Source: Nocardioides mangrovicus (GTDB lineage: Bacteria; Actinomycetota; Actinomycetes; Propionibacteriales; Nocardioidaceae). Taken from it: DNA of 64,000 nucleotides. Positions 34,468 to 45,088 of the stretch are shown piece by piece. The stretch is from positions 1 to 64,000 of the forward strand of contig NZ_RDBE01000005.1 of the NCBI RefSeq assembly GCF_003674065.1. The letters are read 5' to 3'. Below the pieces are notes generated by a model, which saw nothing but the letters and a program-made list of their open reading frames with translations, was not told the DNA's origin and ran no database searches. Each line of letters starts with the position of its first letter. Positions within the stretch are counted from its first letter, which is position 1. A program made the position numbers and the translations under genes.

Positions 34468-36269
34468 TCCGCACCCACGACGCCGGCACGCTCCGCGCGG
34501 CCGACGCCGGCAGCACCGTCACCCTGGCCGGCTGGGTGGCCCGCCGCCGCGACCACGGCGGCGTCGCCTTCCTCGACCTGCGCGACGCCAGCGGCGTGGT
34601 GCAGGTCGTCGTCCGCGACGAGGTGGTGGCCCACGCGCTGCGCGCTGAGTACTGCCTCAAGGTCACCGGCGAGGTGGTGCAGCGCAAGGAGGGGGCCAGC
34701 AACGAGAACCTGGCCACCGGCGAGATCGAGGTGGTCGCCGCCGACGTCGAGGTGCTCTCCACCTCCGCGCCGCTGCCGTTCCCCATCGACGACACCGGTC
34801 ACGAGTCGGGGGCCGTCGGGGAGGAGGCGCGGCTGAAGTACCGCTACCTCGACCTGCGCCGCAGCGGGCCGAACCACGCGCTGCGGCTGCGCAGCAAGGT
34901 GAACAAGGCCGCGCGCGACGTGCTCGACGCCCACGACTTCGTCGAGATCGAGACGCCCACGCTGACCCGGTCCACGCCCGAGGGCGCCCGGGACTTCCTG
35001 GTGCCGGCGCGGCTGCGCCCGGGCAGCTGGTACGCCCTGCCGCAGAGTCCGCAGCTCTTCAAGCAGCTGCTGATGGTGGCCGGGATGGAGCGCTACTTCC
35101 AGATCGCCCGCTGCTACCGCGACGAGGACTTCCGCGCCGACCGGCAGCCGGAGTTCACCCAGCTCGACATCGAGATGAGCTTCGTGGAGCAGGACGACGT
35201 GCTCGCCCTGGCCGAGGAGGTGCTGGTCGCGCTGTGGCGGCTGGTGGGCCACGTCATCACCACGCCGATCCCGCGGATGACCTACGCCGAGGCGATGGCC
35301 CGCTACGGCACCGACAAGCCCGACCTGCGGATGGGCCTGGAGCTCACCGACTGCACGGCGTACTTCGCCGACACGCCCTTCCGGGTCTTCCAGGCGCCCT
35401 ACGTGGGCGCCGTGGTGATGCCGGGCGGGGCCGGGCAGGCCCGGCGTCAGCTCGACGCCTGGCAGGAGTGGGCCAAGCAGCGCGGCGCCCGTGGTCTGGC
35501 CTACGTCCTGGTCCAAGACGACGGCACGCTGAGCGGTCCGGTGGCCAAGAACCTCAGGGAGACCGAGCTGGCCGGGCTCGCCGCGCACGTGGGCGCGAGT
35601 CCGGGCGACGCTGTGTTCTTCGCCGCGGGGCCGTCCAAGAGCAGCCGGGCGCTGCTCGGCGCCGCCCGGCTCGAGATCGGCCGCCGCGGCGGGCTGATCG
35701 ACGAGTCGGCGTGGAGCTTCTTGTGGGTCGTCGACGCGCCGCTGTTCGAGCCGGCCGACGAGGCCACCGCCGCCGGCGACGTCGCCGTCGGCGGGGGAGT
35801 GTGGACCGCGGTGCACCACGCCTTCACCAGCCCGCAGGACCTCGACTCCTTCGACACCGACCCCGGCGACGCGCTGGCCTGGGCCTACGACATCGTCTGC
35901 AACGGCAACGAGATCGGCGGCGGGTCCATCCGTATCCACCGCCGCGACATCCAGGAGCGGGTCTTCGCCGTGATGGGCCTCGAGCCCGAGGAGGCGCGGG
36001 AGAAGTTCGGCTTCCTCCTCGACGCCTTCGCCTACGGCGCCCCGCCCCACGGCGGTATCGCCTTCGGCTGGGACCGGATCTGTGCGCTGCTGTCCGGCAG
36101 CGACTCCATCCGCGAGGTGATCGCCTTCCCCAAGTCCGGCGGCGGCTACGACCCGCTCACCGCCGCGCCGGCGCCGATCACGCCCGAGCAGCGGGCCGAG
36201 GCCGGCGTCGACGCCGTGCCCGAGGACGAGGAGCCGGAAGTGGCCGAGAAGCCCGGCGGCGGTGCCTGA
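34464..36269 (+). CDS. aspS: aspartyl-tRNA synthetase
   Basis: A 601-residue bacterial-type AspRS: N-terminal OB anticodon-binding domain, class II core with motif 2 ([20 protein letters not shown]), the GAD insertion (about 290-430) and motif 3 ([15 protein letters not shown]). Whether it also charges tRNA-Asn cannot be decided here. The last 20 residues are an acidic tail. The 276-bp gap that follows (36270-36545) carries no gene; CATAACAT near 36446 is a weak -10 candidate for the transporter operon. Confidence 0.97.
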   Translation: MIRTHDAGTLRAADAGSTVTLAGWVARRRDHGGVAFLDLRDASGVVQVVVRDEVVAHALRAEYCLKVTGEVVQRKEGASNENLATGEIEVVAADVEVLSTSAPLPFPIDDTGHESGAVGEEARLKYRYLDLRRSGPNHALRLRSKVNKAARDVLDAHDFVEIETPTLTRSTPEGARDFLVPARLRPGSWYALPQSPQLFKQLLMVAGMERYFQIARCYRDEDFRADRQPEFTQLDIEMSFVEQDDVLALAEEVLVALWRLVGHVITTPIPRMTYAEAMARYGTDKPDLRMGLELTDCTAYFADTPFRVFQAPYVGAVVMPGGAGQARRQLDAWQEWAKQRGARGLAYVLVQDDGTLSGPVAKNLRETELAGLAAHVGASPGDAVFFAAGPSKSSRALLGAARLEIGRRGGLIDESAWSFLWVVDAPLFEPADEATAAGDVAVGGGVWTAVHHAFTSPQDLDSFDTDPGDALAWAYDIVCNGNEIGGGSIRIHRRDIQERVFAVMGLEPEEAREKFGFLLDAFAYGAPPHGGIAFGWDRICALLSGSDSIREVIAFPKSGGGYDPLTAAPAPITPEQRAEAGVDAVPEDEEPEVAEKPGGGA

Positions 36270-36545
36270 GACCGGTCTCGGACACACGAGCTCCGGTCTG
36301 TCGCACGGCGGCCGGCCGCCGGGTGCCCAGATATCCGGACGAACCCGACTTGTTCCGGCAGTACTCCGTCGAACGTGCGTCTGGAACGGAAATCGTCCGT
36401 AGCCAGATCGTTACGCGCGTGAGACCGTCACCGCCGCCGGGTTCACATAACATCCTCCGCGTTGGTGCCGGGCGATCCTCGGACCGATGCGTCACCCCGC
36501 CGGGCACGCCCAGGTGCCGACGAACTCCCAAGACCCGAGGTGAGC

Positions 36546-37553
36546 ATGACTCTGCAGACGTCGCAGCTGGAGAGCCTCGAGCCCACTCCGGTCGAGTCTG
36601 ATGAGTCCAGCACCAAGGCCGTCGCCGGCCTCTCGCCCTCGCGATTGGCCCTGCGCCGCTTCCGCCGCGACCGGCTTTCCATGGTTGCCTTCGTCGTGGT
36701 GGCTTCCTATGTCGTGCTGGCGCTGCTCGCTCCGATCCTCGTCAAGATCGGCTTCATCGACCCGTTCAAGTTCCACCAGAACCTCCTCGATGCCAACCTG
36801 GGCGGTATCCCCAAGGGCAAGTTCGGTGGCGTGAGCGGCTCGCACCTCCTCGGTGTCGAGCCGGGCACGGGGCGCGACGTGCTGGCCCGCATGTGGTACG
36901 GGGTCACCTTCTCCTTGACGATCGCTCTGGCGGCCACTCTCGTCTCCAGCGTCCTCGGCGTGGTGCTCGGCATCATCGCCGGCTTCCGTGGCGGCCTGAT
37001 CGACGCCACCATCGGCCGCGTCATCGACCTCACGCTCTCCTTCCCGCAGACGCTGATGCTGCTGGCGCTGTCGACGGTGTTCGTGCTGGCCATCCAGAAC
37101 GCGCTGAACGTGAACGTCAACCTGGCCAACGGGATCTACGAAGTGCTCGTGCTCGGCCTCTTCGGCTGGCCCACGGTCGCCCGGCTCATCCGGGGCCAAG
37201 TCCTCTCCATCCGCGAGCGTGAGTTCATCGACGCAGCCGTCCTGCTGGGCGCCTCGCAGCGGAGGATCTACTTCAAGGAGATCCTGCCGAACCTGTGGGC
37301 GCCGATCCTGGTCTCGTTCACGCTCACGATGCCCGCCTACGTCTCGACCGAAGCCGCACTGTCGTTCCTCAACGTCGGCATCAAGCCGCCGACGCCCACC
37401 CTGGGCAACATCCTCGACGGCTCGATCAACTACGCGCAGTCGGACTTTTTGTTCTTCTTCTTCCCTGCGCTCCTCATCGCCATCATCGTGGTCAGCTTCA
37501 ACCTGCTCGGCGACGGCATCCGCGACGCACTCGACCCGAAGAGCGATCGGTGA
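36546..37553 (+). CDS. oligopeptide ABC transporter permease (OppC/DppC-like)
   Basis: A 335-residue permease with an N-terminal cytosolic leader (about 1-45), TM1, an extracytoplasmic segment, then the BPD_transp_1 domain. The EAA loop, the contact to the ATPases, reads EFIDAAVLLGASQRRIYFKEILPN. It heads a five-gene operon whose order (C, binding protein, B, D, F) is unusual because the binding protein sits second. ATG 36546 follows GAGG. Confidence 0.92.
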   Translation: MTLQTSQLESLEPTPVESDESSTKAVAGLSPSRLALRRFRRDRLSMVAFVVVASYVVLALLAPILVKIGFIDPFKFHQNLLDANLGGIPKGKFGGVSGSHLLGVEPGTGRDVLARMWYGVTFSLTIALAATLVSSVLGVVLGIIAGFRGGLIDATIGRVIDLTLSFPQTLMLLALSTVFVLAIQNALNVNVNLANGIYEVLVLGLFGWPTVARLIRGQVLSIREREFIDAAVLLGASQRRIYFKEILPNLWAPILVSFTLTMPAYVSTEAALSFLNVGIKPPTPTLGNILDGSINYAQSDFLFFFFPALLIAIIVVSFNLLGDGIRDALDPKSDR

Positions 37554-37650
37554 CGAGCGCCGCCCCCTGCACCACCAAGAAGACTTCGGCAGCATCCGCT
37601 GCCGACGGGTGCCGCCGGTTCTCGGCGCGACACACTTACAAGGAGAGGTA

Positions 37651-39378
37651 ATGGCCAATCGAAAGCGGATGGTCGCGGCGATCGCCACGACGGCCGTGGC
37701 TGCGATGACGCTGGCTGCCTGCGGCGGCGGCGGCTCAAGCAGCGGCGGGGGGAAGGCGTCCAGCGGTGGGACGCTCTACTACTACGTCTACAAGCCGTAC
37801 GAGCACCAGGACCCGCAGCGCACCTACCTGGGAGTCCAGATCTCCAACGACACGAGGATGATCTACCGCCAGCTCGTGGCGTTCCCCATCTCGACCAACC
37901 CCGACGTCTCCAACAAGCCGGTCGCCGACCTGGCCACCGACACCGGTACCTCGAGCAATGGCGCGAAGACCTGGAAGTTCACCCTCAAGAGCGGCCAGAA
38001 GTGGCAGGACGGCTCGACGATCACCTGTGCCGACCTGAAGTACGGCGCCTCGAGGACGTTCGCCACCGACGTCATCACGGGCGGCCCGAATTACATCCTC
38101 AGCTACCTCGACGTCCCGCAGGACAAGAGCGGTCTGCCCATCTACACCGGGCCCTACAAGTCCTCCGCGGCCGGGCAGGCCGCCTTCGACAAGGCCATCA
38201 CCTGCGACGGCAACACCATCACCTACAACTTCAACAAGCCATGGCCCGACTTCCCGCTGGCCGTGGCCTCGCTGCACATGATGGACCCGTACAAGAAGAG
38301 CCAGGACCAGGGCAACAAGTCCAACTACGCGATGTTCTCCAGCGGTCCCTACAAGCTGCAGGGCACCTGGTCCAAGGAGAAGGGCGGCACGTTCGTCCGC
38401 AACAAGTACTACAAGTCGACCTCGGCCCTGAAGAAGATCCGTCAGGCCAACCCGGACAAGATCGTGTTCCAGGTGGGCAACACCGCCGAGACCATCTACG
38501 ACCGGCTGATCGCCGACTCGGGCAACGACAAGTACGCGGTGACCTCCAACATCGTCCCGCCGGCGTACTACTCGCGCATCACCGGTGCGGTGGCCAAGCG
38601 CTCGGTCAACGTGAAGTCGCCCTACGTCGACTACCTGGTGCCGAACTTCAACGTGCTGACCAACCAGAAGGTCCGGCAGGCACTGGCCGAATCGACCGAC
38701 GTGAAGTCGTGGATCGACGCGGGTGGTGGCGACAAGGCATACGCCCCGGCCAAGTCCATCGTGAACCCCGCGGTCAACGGCTACAAGGCGAACCCGACCT
38801 TCGCTGACATCCCGGAGAGCGGTGACCCGGCGGCAGCCAAGAAGCTCCTGCAGGAGGCCGGTGTTCAGACGCCGTACCCGATCACGTTCCAGTACCCGAG
38901 CTCCGACACCATGGACAAGCAGGCCGCGGCACTGAAGGCGGGTTGGGACAAGGCCGGCTTCAAGACCACGCTGGACGGGCTGGGCGACACCTACTACGAC
39001 GTCATCCAGAAGCCGAGTGATCCCGCTTCGGTCATCTGGGGTGGTTGGGGTGCCGACTGGCCCTCCGCCATCACCGTGACGCCGCCGCTGTTCGACAGTC
39101 GGCCGAACATCACCAAGGCTTCGAACGGCCAGGACTACGGCAACTACAAGTCCGACGCGTTCAACAAGCTGGTCGACCAGGCCCAGAACGCCTCGGACCT
39201 GAGCGCGCAGACGACGGCGCTGCAGGAGGCCGACGCGCAGTTGGGCACCGATGTGGGTTACATCCCGCTGGAGATCCAAAAGTTCTACTTCCTCTACGGA
39301 TCGAAGGTCACGGGCTTCACCAACACTCCGGCGTCGTCGATGTACCCGGATCTGGGCTCGATCGGCGTCTCCAAGTAA
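37651..39378 (+). CDS. peptide-binding lipoprotein of ABC transporter
   Basis: A 575-residue extracellular solute-binding protein family 5 member. Signal with lipobox LAAC (Cys24) and a Gly/Ser-rich spacer, then domain I with WKFTLKSGQKWQDGSTITC and the later TAETIYDRL and WGGWGADWPS stretches typical of the family. It captures oligopeptides or similar ligands for the permeases around it; the exact ligand is unknown. Its ribosome-binding site is strong (AAGGAGAGG), as expected for the most abundant component. Bases 37554-37650 form a leader without strong structure. Confidence 0.94.
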   Translation: MANRKRMVAAIATTAVAAMTLAACGGGGSSSGGGKASSGGTLYYYVYKPYEHQDPQRTYLGVQISNDTRMIYRQLVAFPISTNPDVSNKPVADLATDTGTSSNGAKTWKFTLKSGQKWQDGSTITCADLKYGASRTFATDVITGGPNYILSYLDVPQDKSGLPIYTGPYKSSAAGQAAFDKAITCDGNTITYNFNKPWPDFPLAVASLHMMDPYKKSQDQGNKSNYAMFSSGPYKLQGTWSKEKGGTFVRNKYYKSTSALKKIRQANPDKIVFQVGNTAETIYDRLIADSGNDKYAVTSNIVPPAYYSRITGAVAKRSVNVKSPYVDYLVPNFNVLTNQKVRQALAESTDVKSWIDAGGGDKAYAPAKSIVNPAVNGYKANPTFADIPESGDPAAAKKLLQEAGVQTPYPITFQYPSSDTMDKQAAALKAGWDKAGFKTTLDGLGDTYYDVIQKPSDPASVIWGGWGADWPSAITVTPPLFDSRPNITKASNGQDYGNYKSDAFNKLVDQAQNASDLSAQTTALQEADAQLGTDVGYIPLEIQKFYFLYGSKVTGFTNTPASSMYPDLGSIGVSK

Positions 39379-39408
39379 CGACTGTGGGCTGAGGTTCCCC
39401 ACACCCGC

Positions 39409-39439
39409 CGCCCCGGCCGGCCCACCGCCGGCCGGGGCG
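39409..39439 (+). terminator. GC-rich hairpin after the binding-protein gene
   Basis: CGCCCCGGCCGG (39409-39420) pairs perfectly with CCGGCCGGGGCG (39428-39439), loop 7 nt, no T-tract. Located between the binding protein and the next permease, it may act as partial terminator or mRNA stabiliser that raises binding-protein levels over the membrane subunits. Confidence 0.6.
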
Positions 39440-39516
39440 TGCCGGTGGTGACCGAACACGACCTGCAACGCGATAACGTGACCACGCGGCCAACCGGCCG
39501 GGACATGAGGTAGTGA

Positions 39517-40530
39517 GTGTTTGCCTACACGATGCGGCGGATCTTCGCCGGCGTGATCATGCTCATCCTGATGAGCCTGGTGACCTACGTGCTCTTCTTC
39601 TCCGGCGGCCTCCACCCGGAGCGTGCCGCCTGCGGCAAGAACTGCTCCCCGGCTCAGTGGGAACAGACCAAGAAGGCGCTGGGATACGACAAACCCGCCG
39701 TCGTTCAGTGGGGCGAGTTCTTGAAGGGCACGGTGGCAGGACGGACGTACCCCGAGGACAAGGCGCTGGCCAAGGCGAATCCCAGCCTGGTGTCGACCTG
39801 TCCCGCCCCATGCCTGGGGTACTCGGTGGTCAACACCACGAACGTGTCGACGGAGGTCAAGACCGCCTTCCCCGTCTCTTTCTCGTTGGCGATTCTCGCC
39901 TTCATCATGTGGATTGTCGGCGGCGTGTTCTTCGGGGTCATAGCGGCCCTGAGAAGAGGCACCGTCGTCGACCGCGGCATCGTCGGGGTCTCGCTGATCT
40001 TCTATGCGTTCCCGACGTTCTGGATCGGCCTGTTCTTCTTGAAGTTCTTCGCCATCCAGTGGCAGATCTTCCCGGTGCCCAGCTACGTGAACCTGACTGA
40101 CAGCCCGTTGGCGTGGCTGGGCAATCTCGTTCTTCCCAGCCTCACGTTGGCGTTGATCTACATGGCGGGCTACGTGCGCATGACGCGCGCCTTCGTGCTG
40201 GAGTCCTTCGGCGAGGACTACCTCCGCACGGCGCGCGCGAAAGGACTGCCCAACCGGCGGGTGCTCGTCAAGCACAGTCTGCGCGCCTCCTTGACGCCGA
40301 TCGTGACGATGGCCGGGCTCGACTTCGGGGCCTTGGTCGGTGGCGCGATCATCACCGAGTCGGTGTTCAACTACGACGGCTTGGGCGCGCTGGCCGTCGA
40401 TTCCGTGCGCACTCTGGACCTCCCGACCATCGTCGGTCTGGTGGTCGTGCTCGCCGCCTTCATCATCTTGGCCAACATCGTCGTTGACATCCTCTACGCG
40501 GTCATCGACCCGCGCGTGCGTCTCGGCTGA
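39517..40530 (+). CDS. oligopeptide ABC transporter permease (OppB/DppB-like)
   Basis: A 337-residue permease: TM1 directly at the N-terminus, a long extracytoplasmic loop with two Cys pairs (CGKNC, CPAPC) absent from many homologues, and the C-terminal transport domain with EAA loop EDYLRTARAKGLPNRRVLVKH. The Cys pairs could form disulfides outside the cell. GTG 39517 follows GAGG by 6 nt; ATG 39532 is an alternative. Confidence 0.92.
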   Translation: MFAYTMRRIFAGVIMLILMSLVTYVLFFSGGLHPERAACGKNCSPAQWEQTKKALGYDKPAVVQWGEFLKGTVAGRTYPEDKALAKANPSLVSTCPAPCLGYSVVNTTNVSTEVKTAFPVSFSLAILAFIMWIVGGVFFGVIAALRRGTVVDRGIVGVSLIFYAFPTFWIGLFFLKFFAIQWQIFPVPSYVNLTDSPLAWLGNLVLPSLTLALIYMAGYVRMTRAFVLESFGEDYLRTARAKGLPNRRVLVKHSLRASLTPIVTMAGLDFGALVGGAIITESVFNYDGLGALAVDSVRTLDLPTIVGLVVVLAAFIILANIVVDILYAVIDPRVRLG

Positions 40531-40550
40531 GGCGGAAGGACACTGACCCC

Positions 40551-41669
40551 ATGACCCACGCAGCAAGCTCGCCTGCTCCGGAGACGGTCCCGCAGCAACG
40601 GCCCTCGGGCCAGCCGTTCCTCTCGGTGCGCGACCTGCTGGTCCACTTCCCGACCGTCGACGGCGTCGTGAAGGCCACCGACGGACTCTCTTTCGACCTC
40701 GCGCGCGGCAAGACGCTGGGCATCGTGGGGGAGTCGGGGTCGGGAAAGTCGGTCTCCAGCTCCACGATCCTGGGCCTGCAGCGCGGCACCCGAGCGATCG
40801 TCAAGGGCGAGATCCTGCTCGACGGCACGGACCTGTTGTCCATCTCCGACGAGCAGATGCGGCTGCGGCGCGGCCGCGACGTGGCGATGATCTTCCAGGA
40901 CCCCCTCTCGGCGATGCACCCGTACTACACGGTGGGCAACCAGATCGGTGAGGCCTACATGGTCCACCACGACGTCTCGAAGAAGGCGGCCCGCGCCCGG
41001 GCGATCGAGATGCTCGACCGGGTCGGCATCCCGCAGCCCGACCGGCGCGTCGACGACTACCCGCACCAGTTCTCCGGCGGTATGCGGCAGCGGGCCATGA
41101 TCGCCATGGGCCTGATCAACGACCCCGGTCTGCTCATCGCCGACGAGCCGACCACCGCGCTCGACGTGACGGTGCAGGCCCAGATCCTCGACCTGCTCCA
41201 GGACCTGCAGCGCGAGTTCAACTCCGCGATCATCATCATCACCCACGACCTCGGGGTCGTCGCGGAGATGGCCGACGACGTGCTGGTGATGTACGCCGGC
41301 CGCTGCGTGGAGTACGGCCCGACCAAGGAGATCCTCACCCAGCCGCAGATGCCCTACACGTGGGGTCTGCTCTCCAGCGTGCCCGACGTCGCCGGCGACA
41401 CCGAGTCGCGGCTGGTGCCGATCCCGGGCAACCCGCCCAGCCTGCTCAACCCGCCGAGCGGATGCGCGTTCCACCCCCGCTGCGCGCACCTCGACAAGGT
41501 GCCCGGCAACCTGTGTCGCACCGACCTGCCCGACCTCACCCCGGCCACCACCGGCGGGAACCACGTCAAGCGCTGCCACCTCGTTCACCCCGAGGACGTG
41601 TGGGCCAAGGAGGTCCTGCCCGAGATCGCGCCCGAGCTGGCCGAGCAGAACCAGGAGCCCACCGCATGA
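40551..41669 (+). CDS. oligopeptide ABC transporter ATPase (OppD/DppD-like)
   Basis: A 372-residue ATPase: Walker A GESGSGKS, Q-loop IFQDP, signature FSGGMRQR, Walker B LLIADEPT, H-loop THD. The C-terminal oligopeptide-type extension has the Cys motif (CAFHPRCAH, NLCRTDLP, KRCHLV) that binds an iron-sulfur cluster in some homologues. It overlaps the next ATPase gene (ATGA). Confidence 0.95.
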   Translation: MTHAASSPAPETVPQQRPSGQPFLSVRDLLVHFPTVDGVVKATDGLSFDLARGKTLGIVGESGSGKSVSSSTILGLQRGTRAIVKGEILLDGTDLLSISDEQMRLRRGRDVAMIFQDPLSAMHPYYTVGNQIGEAYMVHHDVSKKAARARAIEMLDRVGIPQPDRRVDDYPHQFSGGMRQRAMIAMGLINDPGLLIADEPTTALDVTVQAQILDLLQDLQREFNSAIIIITHDLGVVAEMADDVLVMYAGRCVEYGPTKEILTQPQMPYTWGLLSSVPDVAGDTESRLVPIPGNPPSLLNPPSGCAFHPRCAHLDKVPGNLCRTDLPDLTPATTGGNHVKRCHLVHPEDVWAKEVLPEIAPELAEQNQEPTA

Positions 41670-42934
41670 GCCACGCCGAGCCCACCCCAGCGGCGGAGTC
41701 CGCCCCGGGCGAGCAGTCCAGCGCAGCCGAGGAGATCATCCCCGACCCCGGGCACGTCTTCGAGGCGCACGGGCAGAGCGAGGCGGACTTCTCCGCCAAG
41801 CCGATCCTGACCGTCGACAACCTCAAGATGTACTTCCCGGTCAAGAGCGCTGGGATCATCCGGCGCACGATCGGTCACGTGCAGGCCGTCGACGGAGTCT
41901 CCTTCGAGGTCCGCAAGGGCGACTCGCTGGGCCTGGTCGGTGAGTCGGGCTGCGGCAAGTCCACCACCGGTCGCCTGATCACGCGCCTGTACAAGCCCAC
42001 GGCCGGTTCGATCGCCTTCGAGGGCACCGACATCTCCGGCTACGGCTCGCGGCAGCTGCTCCCGCTGCGCCGCGACATCCAGATGATCTTCCAGGACCCG
42101 GCCACGTCGCTGAACCCGCGGCACACGGTCGGCTCGATCATCGGCGCCCCGCTGCGCATCCACCAGGTGGTGCCCAGCGACAAGGTGCTGCCCCGCGTGC
42201 AGGAGCTGTTGGAGGTGGTCGGCCTCAACCCCGAGCACTACAACCGCTACCCCCACGAGTTCTCCGGCGGCCAGCGCCAGCGCATCGGCATCGCGCGGGC
42301 GCTGACGCTGCAGCCGAAGCTGCTGGTGGCCGACGAGCCGGTCTCCGCGCTCGACGTGTCGATCCAGGCCCAGGTGATCAACCTGCTCCAGGACCTGCAG
42401 AACGAGTTCGGCATCGCGTTCCTCTTCATCGCCCACGACCTGGCCGTCGTGCGCCACTTCTGCCCCGAGGTCGCGGTGATGTACCTGGGCAAGATCGTCG
42501 AGATCGCCGACCGCGACACCATCTACGGCGCGCCGCACCACCCCTACACCCAGGCGCTGCTCTCGGCCGTGCCCGACGTCCGGCAGGCCTCCATCGGCGG
42601 CCGCCGCGAGCGGATCCGCCTCGAGGGCGACGTCCCCAGCCCGATCAACCCGCCCTCGGGCTGCCGCTTCCGCACCCGCTGCCCGATCGCTCGCGACATC
42701 TGCGCCCGCGTCGAGCCGCCGCTGATGCAGGTCGGCAAGCGCCACAAGGTGGCCTGCCACTTCGCCGGCGAGCTCGGCCAGCACCCGGCCACGCCGGTCA
42801 CCACCGGTGTGCTCGGCGTCGACGACGAGGGCCACGACGTGGCCGGAGCCCAGCGCCGCTCGGACCTGCTGGACCACCCCGGCTACCAGGACACCTGGCT
42901 CGACCTGAAGACCGGCCAGCCCGTCGGCAGCTGA
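41666..42934 (+). CDS. oligopeptide ABC transporter ATPase (OppF/DppF-like)
   Basis: A 422-residue partner ATPase: Walker [11 protein letters not shown]-loop [12 protein letters not shown], signature FSGGQRQR, Walker [14 protein letters not shown]-loop AHD, and the Cys-containing oligopeptide extension ([14 protein letters not shown]). It has a longer acidic N-terminus (about 45 residues) and a C-terminal tail of about 60 residues beyond the family norm. Last gene of the importer operon. Confidence 0.95.
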   Translation: MSHAEPTPAAESAPGEQSSAAEEIIPDPGHVFEAHGQSEADFSAKPILTVDNLKMYFPVKSAGIIRRTIGHVQAVDGVSFEVRKGDSLGLVGESGCGKSTTGRLITRLYKPTAGSIAFEGTDISGYGSRQLLPLRRDIQMIFQDPATSLNPRHTVGSIIGAPLRIHQVVPSDKVLPRVQELLEVVGLNPEHYNRYPHEFSGGQRQRIGIARALTLQPKLLVADEPVSALDVSIQAQVINLLQDLQNEFGIAFLFIAHDLAVVRHFCPEVAVMYLGKIVEIADRDTIYGAPHHPYTQALLSAVPDVRQASIGGRRERIRLEGDVPSPINPPSGCRFRTRCPIARDICARVEPPLMQVGKRHKVACHFAGELGQHPATPVTTGVLGVDDEGHDVAGAQRRSDLLDHPGYQDTWLDLKTGQPVGS

Positions 42935-42978
42935 GGTCGTCGGTGGGAACGCCGCGGCGCCCGTCCGAGGCCCGACCG

Positions 42979-42984
42979 TAGGCT
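42979..42984 (+). promoter_or_regulatory. candidate leaderless promoter -10 (TAGGCT)
   Basis: TAGGCT ends 6 nt before GTG 42991 of rarA, the geometry of leaderless actinobacterial promoters. It marks rarA as a separate transcription start after the importer operon. Confidence 0.5.
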
Positions 42985-42990
42985 CGACGG

Positions 42991-44355
42991 GTGAGTGACG
43001 AACCGCTGCTGGAGCTCGAGCCGACCCGGTCGCCGGCATCGGCCGGCGGCGGCACGCTGGCCGGCAACGCCCACGCCTCGGCGCCGCTGGCGGTGCGGAT
43101 GCGGCCCCGGACGCTCGACGAGCTGGCCGGCCAGCAGCACCTGCTCGCGCCGGGAGCGCCGCTGCGTCGGCTGGTCGAGGGCGACCAGCCGATGTCGCTG
43201 TTGCTGTGGGGGCCGCCCGGGGTCGGCAAGACCACCATCGCCTCCATCGTCAGCCACAGCACCAACCGGCAGTTCGTGGAGGTCTCGGCCGTCGCCGCGG
43301 GGGTCAAGGAGGTGCGCGCGGCCATCGACTCCGCTCGGCGACGGCTGGGGAGCACGGGCGAGGAGACGGTGCTCTTCGTCGACGAGGTGCACCGCTTCAC
43401 CAAGGCCCAGCAGGACGCGCTGCTGCCCGGGGTGGAGAACCGCTGGGTGACGCTGGTGGCGGCCACCACCGAGAACCCGTTCTTCTCGGTCATCTCGCCG
43501 CTGCTCTCGCGCTCGCTGCTGCTCACCCTCGAGCCGCTCACCGACGACGACGTGGCCGGCGTCGTGGCCGCCGCACTGAGCGACGAGCGCGGGCTGGGCG
43601 GCACGCTCGGCCTGGACGACGACGCCCGCGCCCACCTGCTGCGCCTCGCCGGCGGAGACGCGCGCCGGGCGCTGACCTACCTCGAGGCCGCCGCCGGGGC
43701 GGCGGAGGCGGCAGGGGCGAGCACTATTGACCTGGCCACGGCCGAGCGGGCGGTCGACCGGGCGGCGGTGCGCTACGACCGGCAGGGCGACCAGCACTAC
43801 GACGTCATCAGCGCCTTCATCAAGTCCGTCCGTGGCTCCGACGCCGACGCCGCGTTGCACTACCTGGCCCGGATGATCGAGGCGGGCGAGGACCCGCGGT
43901 TCATCGCCCGTCGGCTGGTCATCTCGGCCAGTGAGGACGTCGGGCTGGCCGACCCGACCGCGTTGACCACCGCCGTCGCCGCCGCGCAGGCGGTGCAGCT
44001 GATCGGGCTGCCCGAGGCCAGGCTCAACCTCGCCCAGGCCACCATCGCGCTAGCTGTGGCACCCAAGAGCAACGCCGTCACCACCGCCATCGACGCGGCG
44101 CAGGCCGACGTCCGCCGCGGGCTGATCGGCGCCGTCCCCGCCCACCTGCGCGACGCGCACTACGCCGGCTCGAAGCAGATCGGCCACGGCGGCGGCTACG
44201 TCTACGCCCACGACGAGCCGTTCGGGATCGCCGAGCAGCAGTACGCGCCCGACGAGCTGCTGGACTCGGAGTACTACCGGCCCACCGACCACGGCGCCGA
44301 GGCCAGGGTCAAGGAGCGATGGGAGCGGGTCCGGAACATCGTGCGGGGCCGTTAG
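42991..44355 (+). CDS. rarA: replication-associated recombination protein RarA (MgsA)
   Basis: A 454-residue AAA+ ATPase related to clamp loaders and Werner-interacting protein, acting at stalled forks. Walker [10 protein letters not shown] (near 74-82), Walker [10 protein letters not shown], sensor [17 protein letters not shown], then the MgsA C-terminal tetramerisation domain ([20 protein letters not shown] and PTDHGAE ending). It stands alone from a leaderless promoter, upstream of two small genes and alaS. Confidence 0.95.
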   Translation: MSDEPLLELEPTRSPASAGGGTLAGNAHASAPLAVRMRPRTLDELAGQQHLLAPGAPLRRLVEGDQPMSLLLWGPPGVGKTTIASIVSHSTNRQFVEVSAVAAGVKEVRAAIDSARRRLGSTGEETVLFVDEVHRFTKAQQDALLPGVENRWVTLVAATTENPFFSVISPLLSRSLLLTLEPLTDDDVAGVVAAALSDERGLGGTLGLDDDARAHLLRLAGGDARRALTYLEAAAGAAEAAGASTIDLATAERAVDRAAVRYDRQGDQHYDVISAFIKSVRGSDADAALHYLARMIEAGEDPRFIARRLVISASEDVGLADPTALTTAVAAAQAVQLIGLPEARLNLAQATIALAVAPKSNAVTTAIDAAQADVRRGLIGAVPAHLRDAHYAGSKQIGHGGGYVYAHDEPFGIAEQQYAPDELLDSEYYRPTDHGAEARVKERWERVRNIVRGR

Positions 44356-44366
44356 TGTTGCCCGTT

Positions 44367-44825
44367 ATGGACGCGGGCACCTGGGCGCTGTTGGGCGCCG
44401 TCGTGCTGCTCGCGCTCGTCGTGGGGCTGCTGGCCGGGGTGGTGATCGGGCAGCGACGTCGCCTCGAAGAGCTGGCCGCACGCGTCGCGCACGCACCGGA
44501 ACCGGCCGCACCCGTGGTGCCGCAGCAGGTCGCTGCCCAGCAGGCGGCTCCGCAGGAGGCCGAGTTCGTCATCACTCGCGTGGGCCAGGCCAGCTCGGAC
44601 CCGGAGCCGGTGCCGGTCGGCAACCAGCTGGTGCTCTCGGCGACCCTGGGCGAGCCGTTGGTCAAGGCCGCGGCGCTGGCCCACGGCGTGCGCCGCGCGC
44701 TGGCCCCGGAGAGCCGCAACCGGATTTGGTTCCACGTGCGCCAGGAGGTGCGGCACACGCGCAAGCAGCGGCGCCGCGAGATGCGTCAGGCCTGGCGGGA
44801 GAAGAAGCAGCAGGAAGCCGCCTGA
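44367..44825 (+). CDS. conserved hypothetical single-pass membrane protein
   Basis: A 152-residue protein: one N-terminal helix (WALLGAVVLLALVVGLLAGVV), a Gln/Ala/Pro-rich stretch, a central domain (LVKAAALAHGVRRALAPESRNRIWFHVRQEVR) and a very basic end (RKQRRREMRQAWREKKQQ). I do not recognise a named family; proteins of this kind occur just before DUF6167 and alaS in relatives. A TAGTGT box 8 nt upstream of the ATG suggests a leaderless promoter. It overlaps the next ATG (TGATG). Confidence 0.75.
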   Translation: MDAGTWALLGAVVLLALVVGLLAGVVIGQRRRLEELAARVAHAPEPAAPVVPQQVAAQQAAPQEAEFVITRVGQASSDPEPVPVGNQLVLSATLGEPLVKAAALAHGVRRALAPESRNRIWFHVRQEVRHTRKQRRREMRQAWREKKQQEAA

Positions 44826-45088
44826 TGCGGACGCTGTGGTTCGTGGCCGGCGCGGGTGCCGGCGTGTACGTCATGCTGCGCGCGCGGCGAGCGGCCGAGG
44901 CGCTCACGCCGGAGGGCTGGCACGACCGCGCCGCAGGGGTGCAGCTGGGCTGGCAGATGTTCTCCGACGAGGTGCGGGCGGGGATGGCCGAGAAGGAAAC
45001 CGAGTTGCGCGAGCGGCTGTTGACCCCGCCTGATGGAGAACGACGACTGTTGAGCAGTGGAGGGAGTGGTCCGGATGGACAGCAGTGA
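44825..45088 (+). CDS. DUF6167-family small membrane protein
   Basis: An 87-residue protein with one N-terminal helix ([15 protein letters not shown]) and the characteristic [15 protein letters not shown] and [17 protein letters not shown] segments of the actinobacterial family encoded next to alaS. Function unknown. Its stop lies inside alaS: the alaS ATG at 45075 precedes the end at 45088, so alaS translation is probably coupled to it. Confidence 0.85.
   Translation: MRTLWFVAGAGAGVYVMLRARRAAEALTPEGWHDRAAGVQLGWQMFSDEVRAGMAEKETELRERLLTPPDGERRLLSSGGSGPDGQQ

Noticed and set aside
37735-40566. Minus-strand open frame of over 900 codons opposite the peptide importer genes
   Set aside because: Low-complexity composition, no start signal and no motif; the opposite strand carries the binding protein and permease with clear family signatures.
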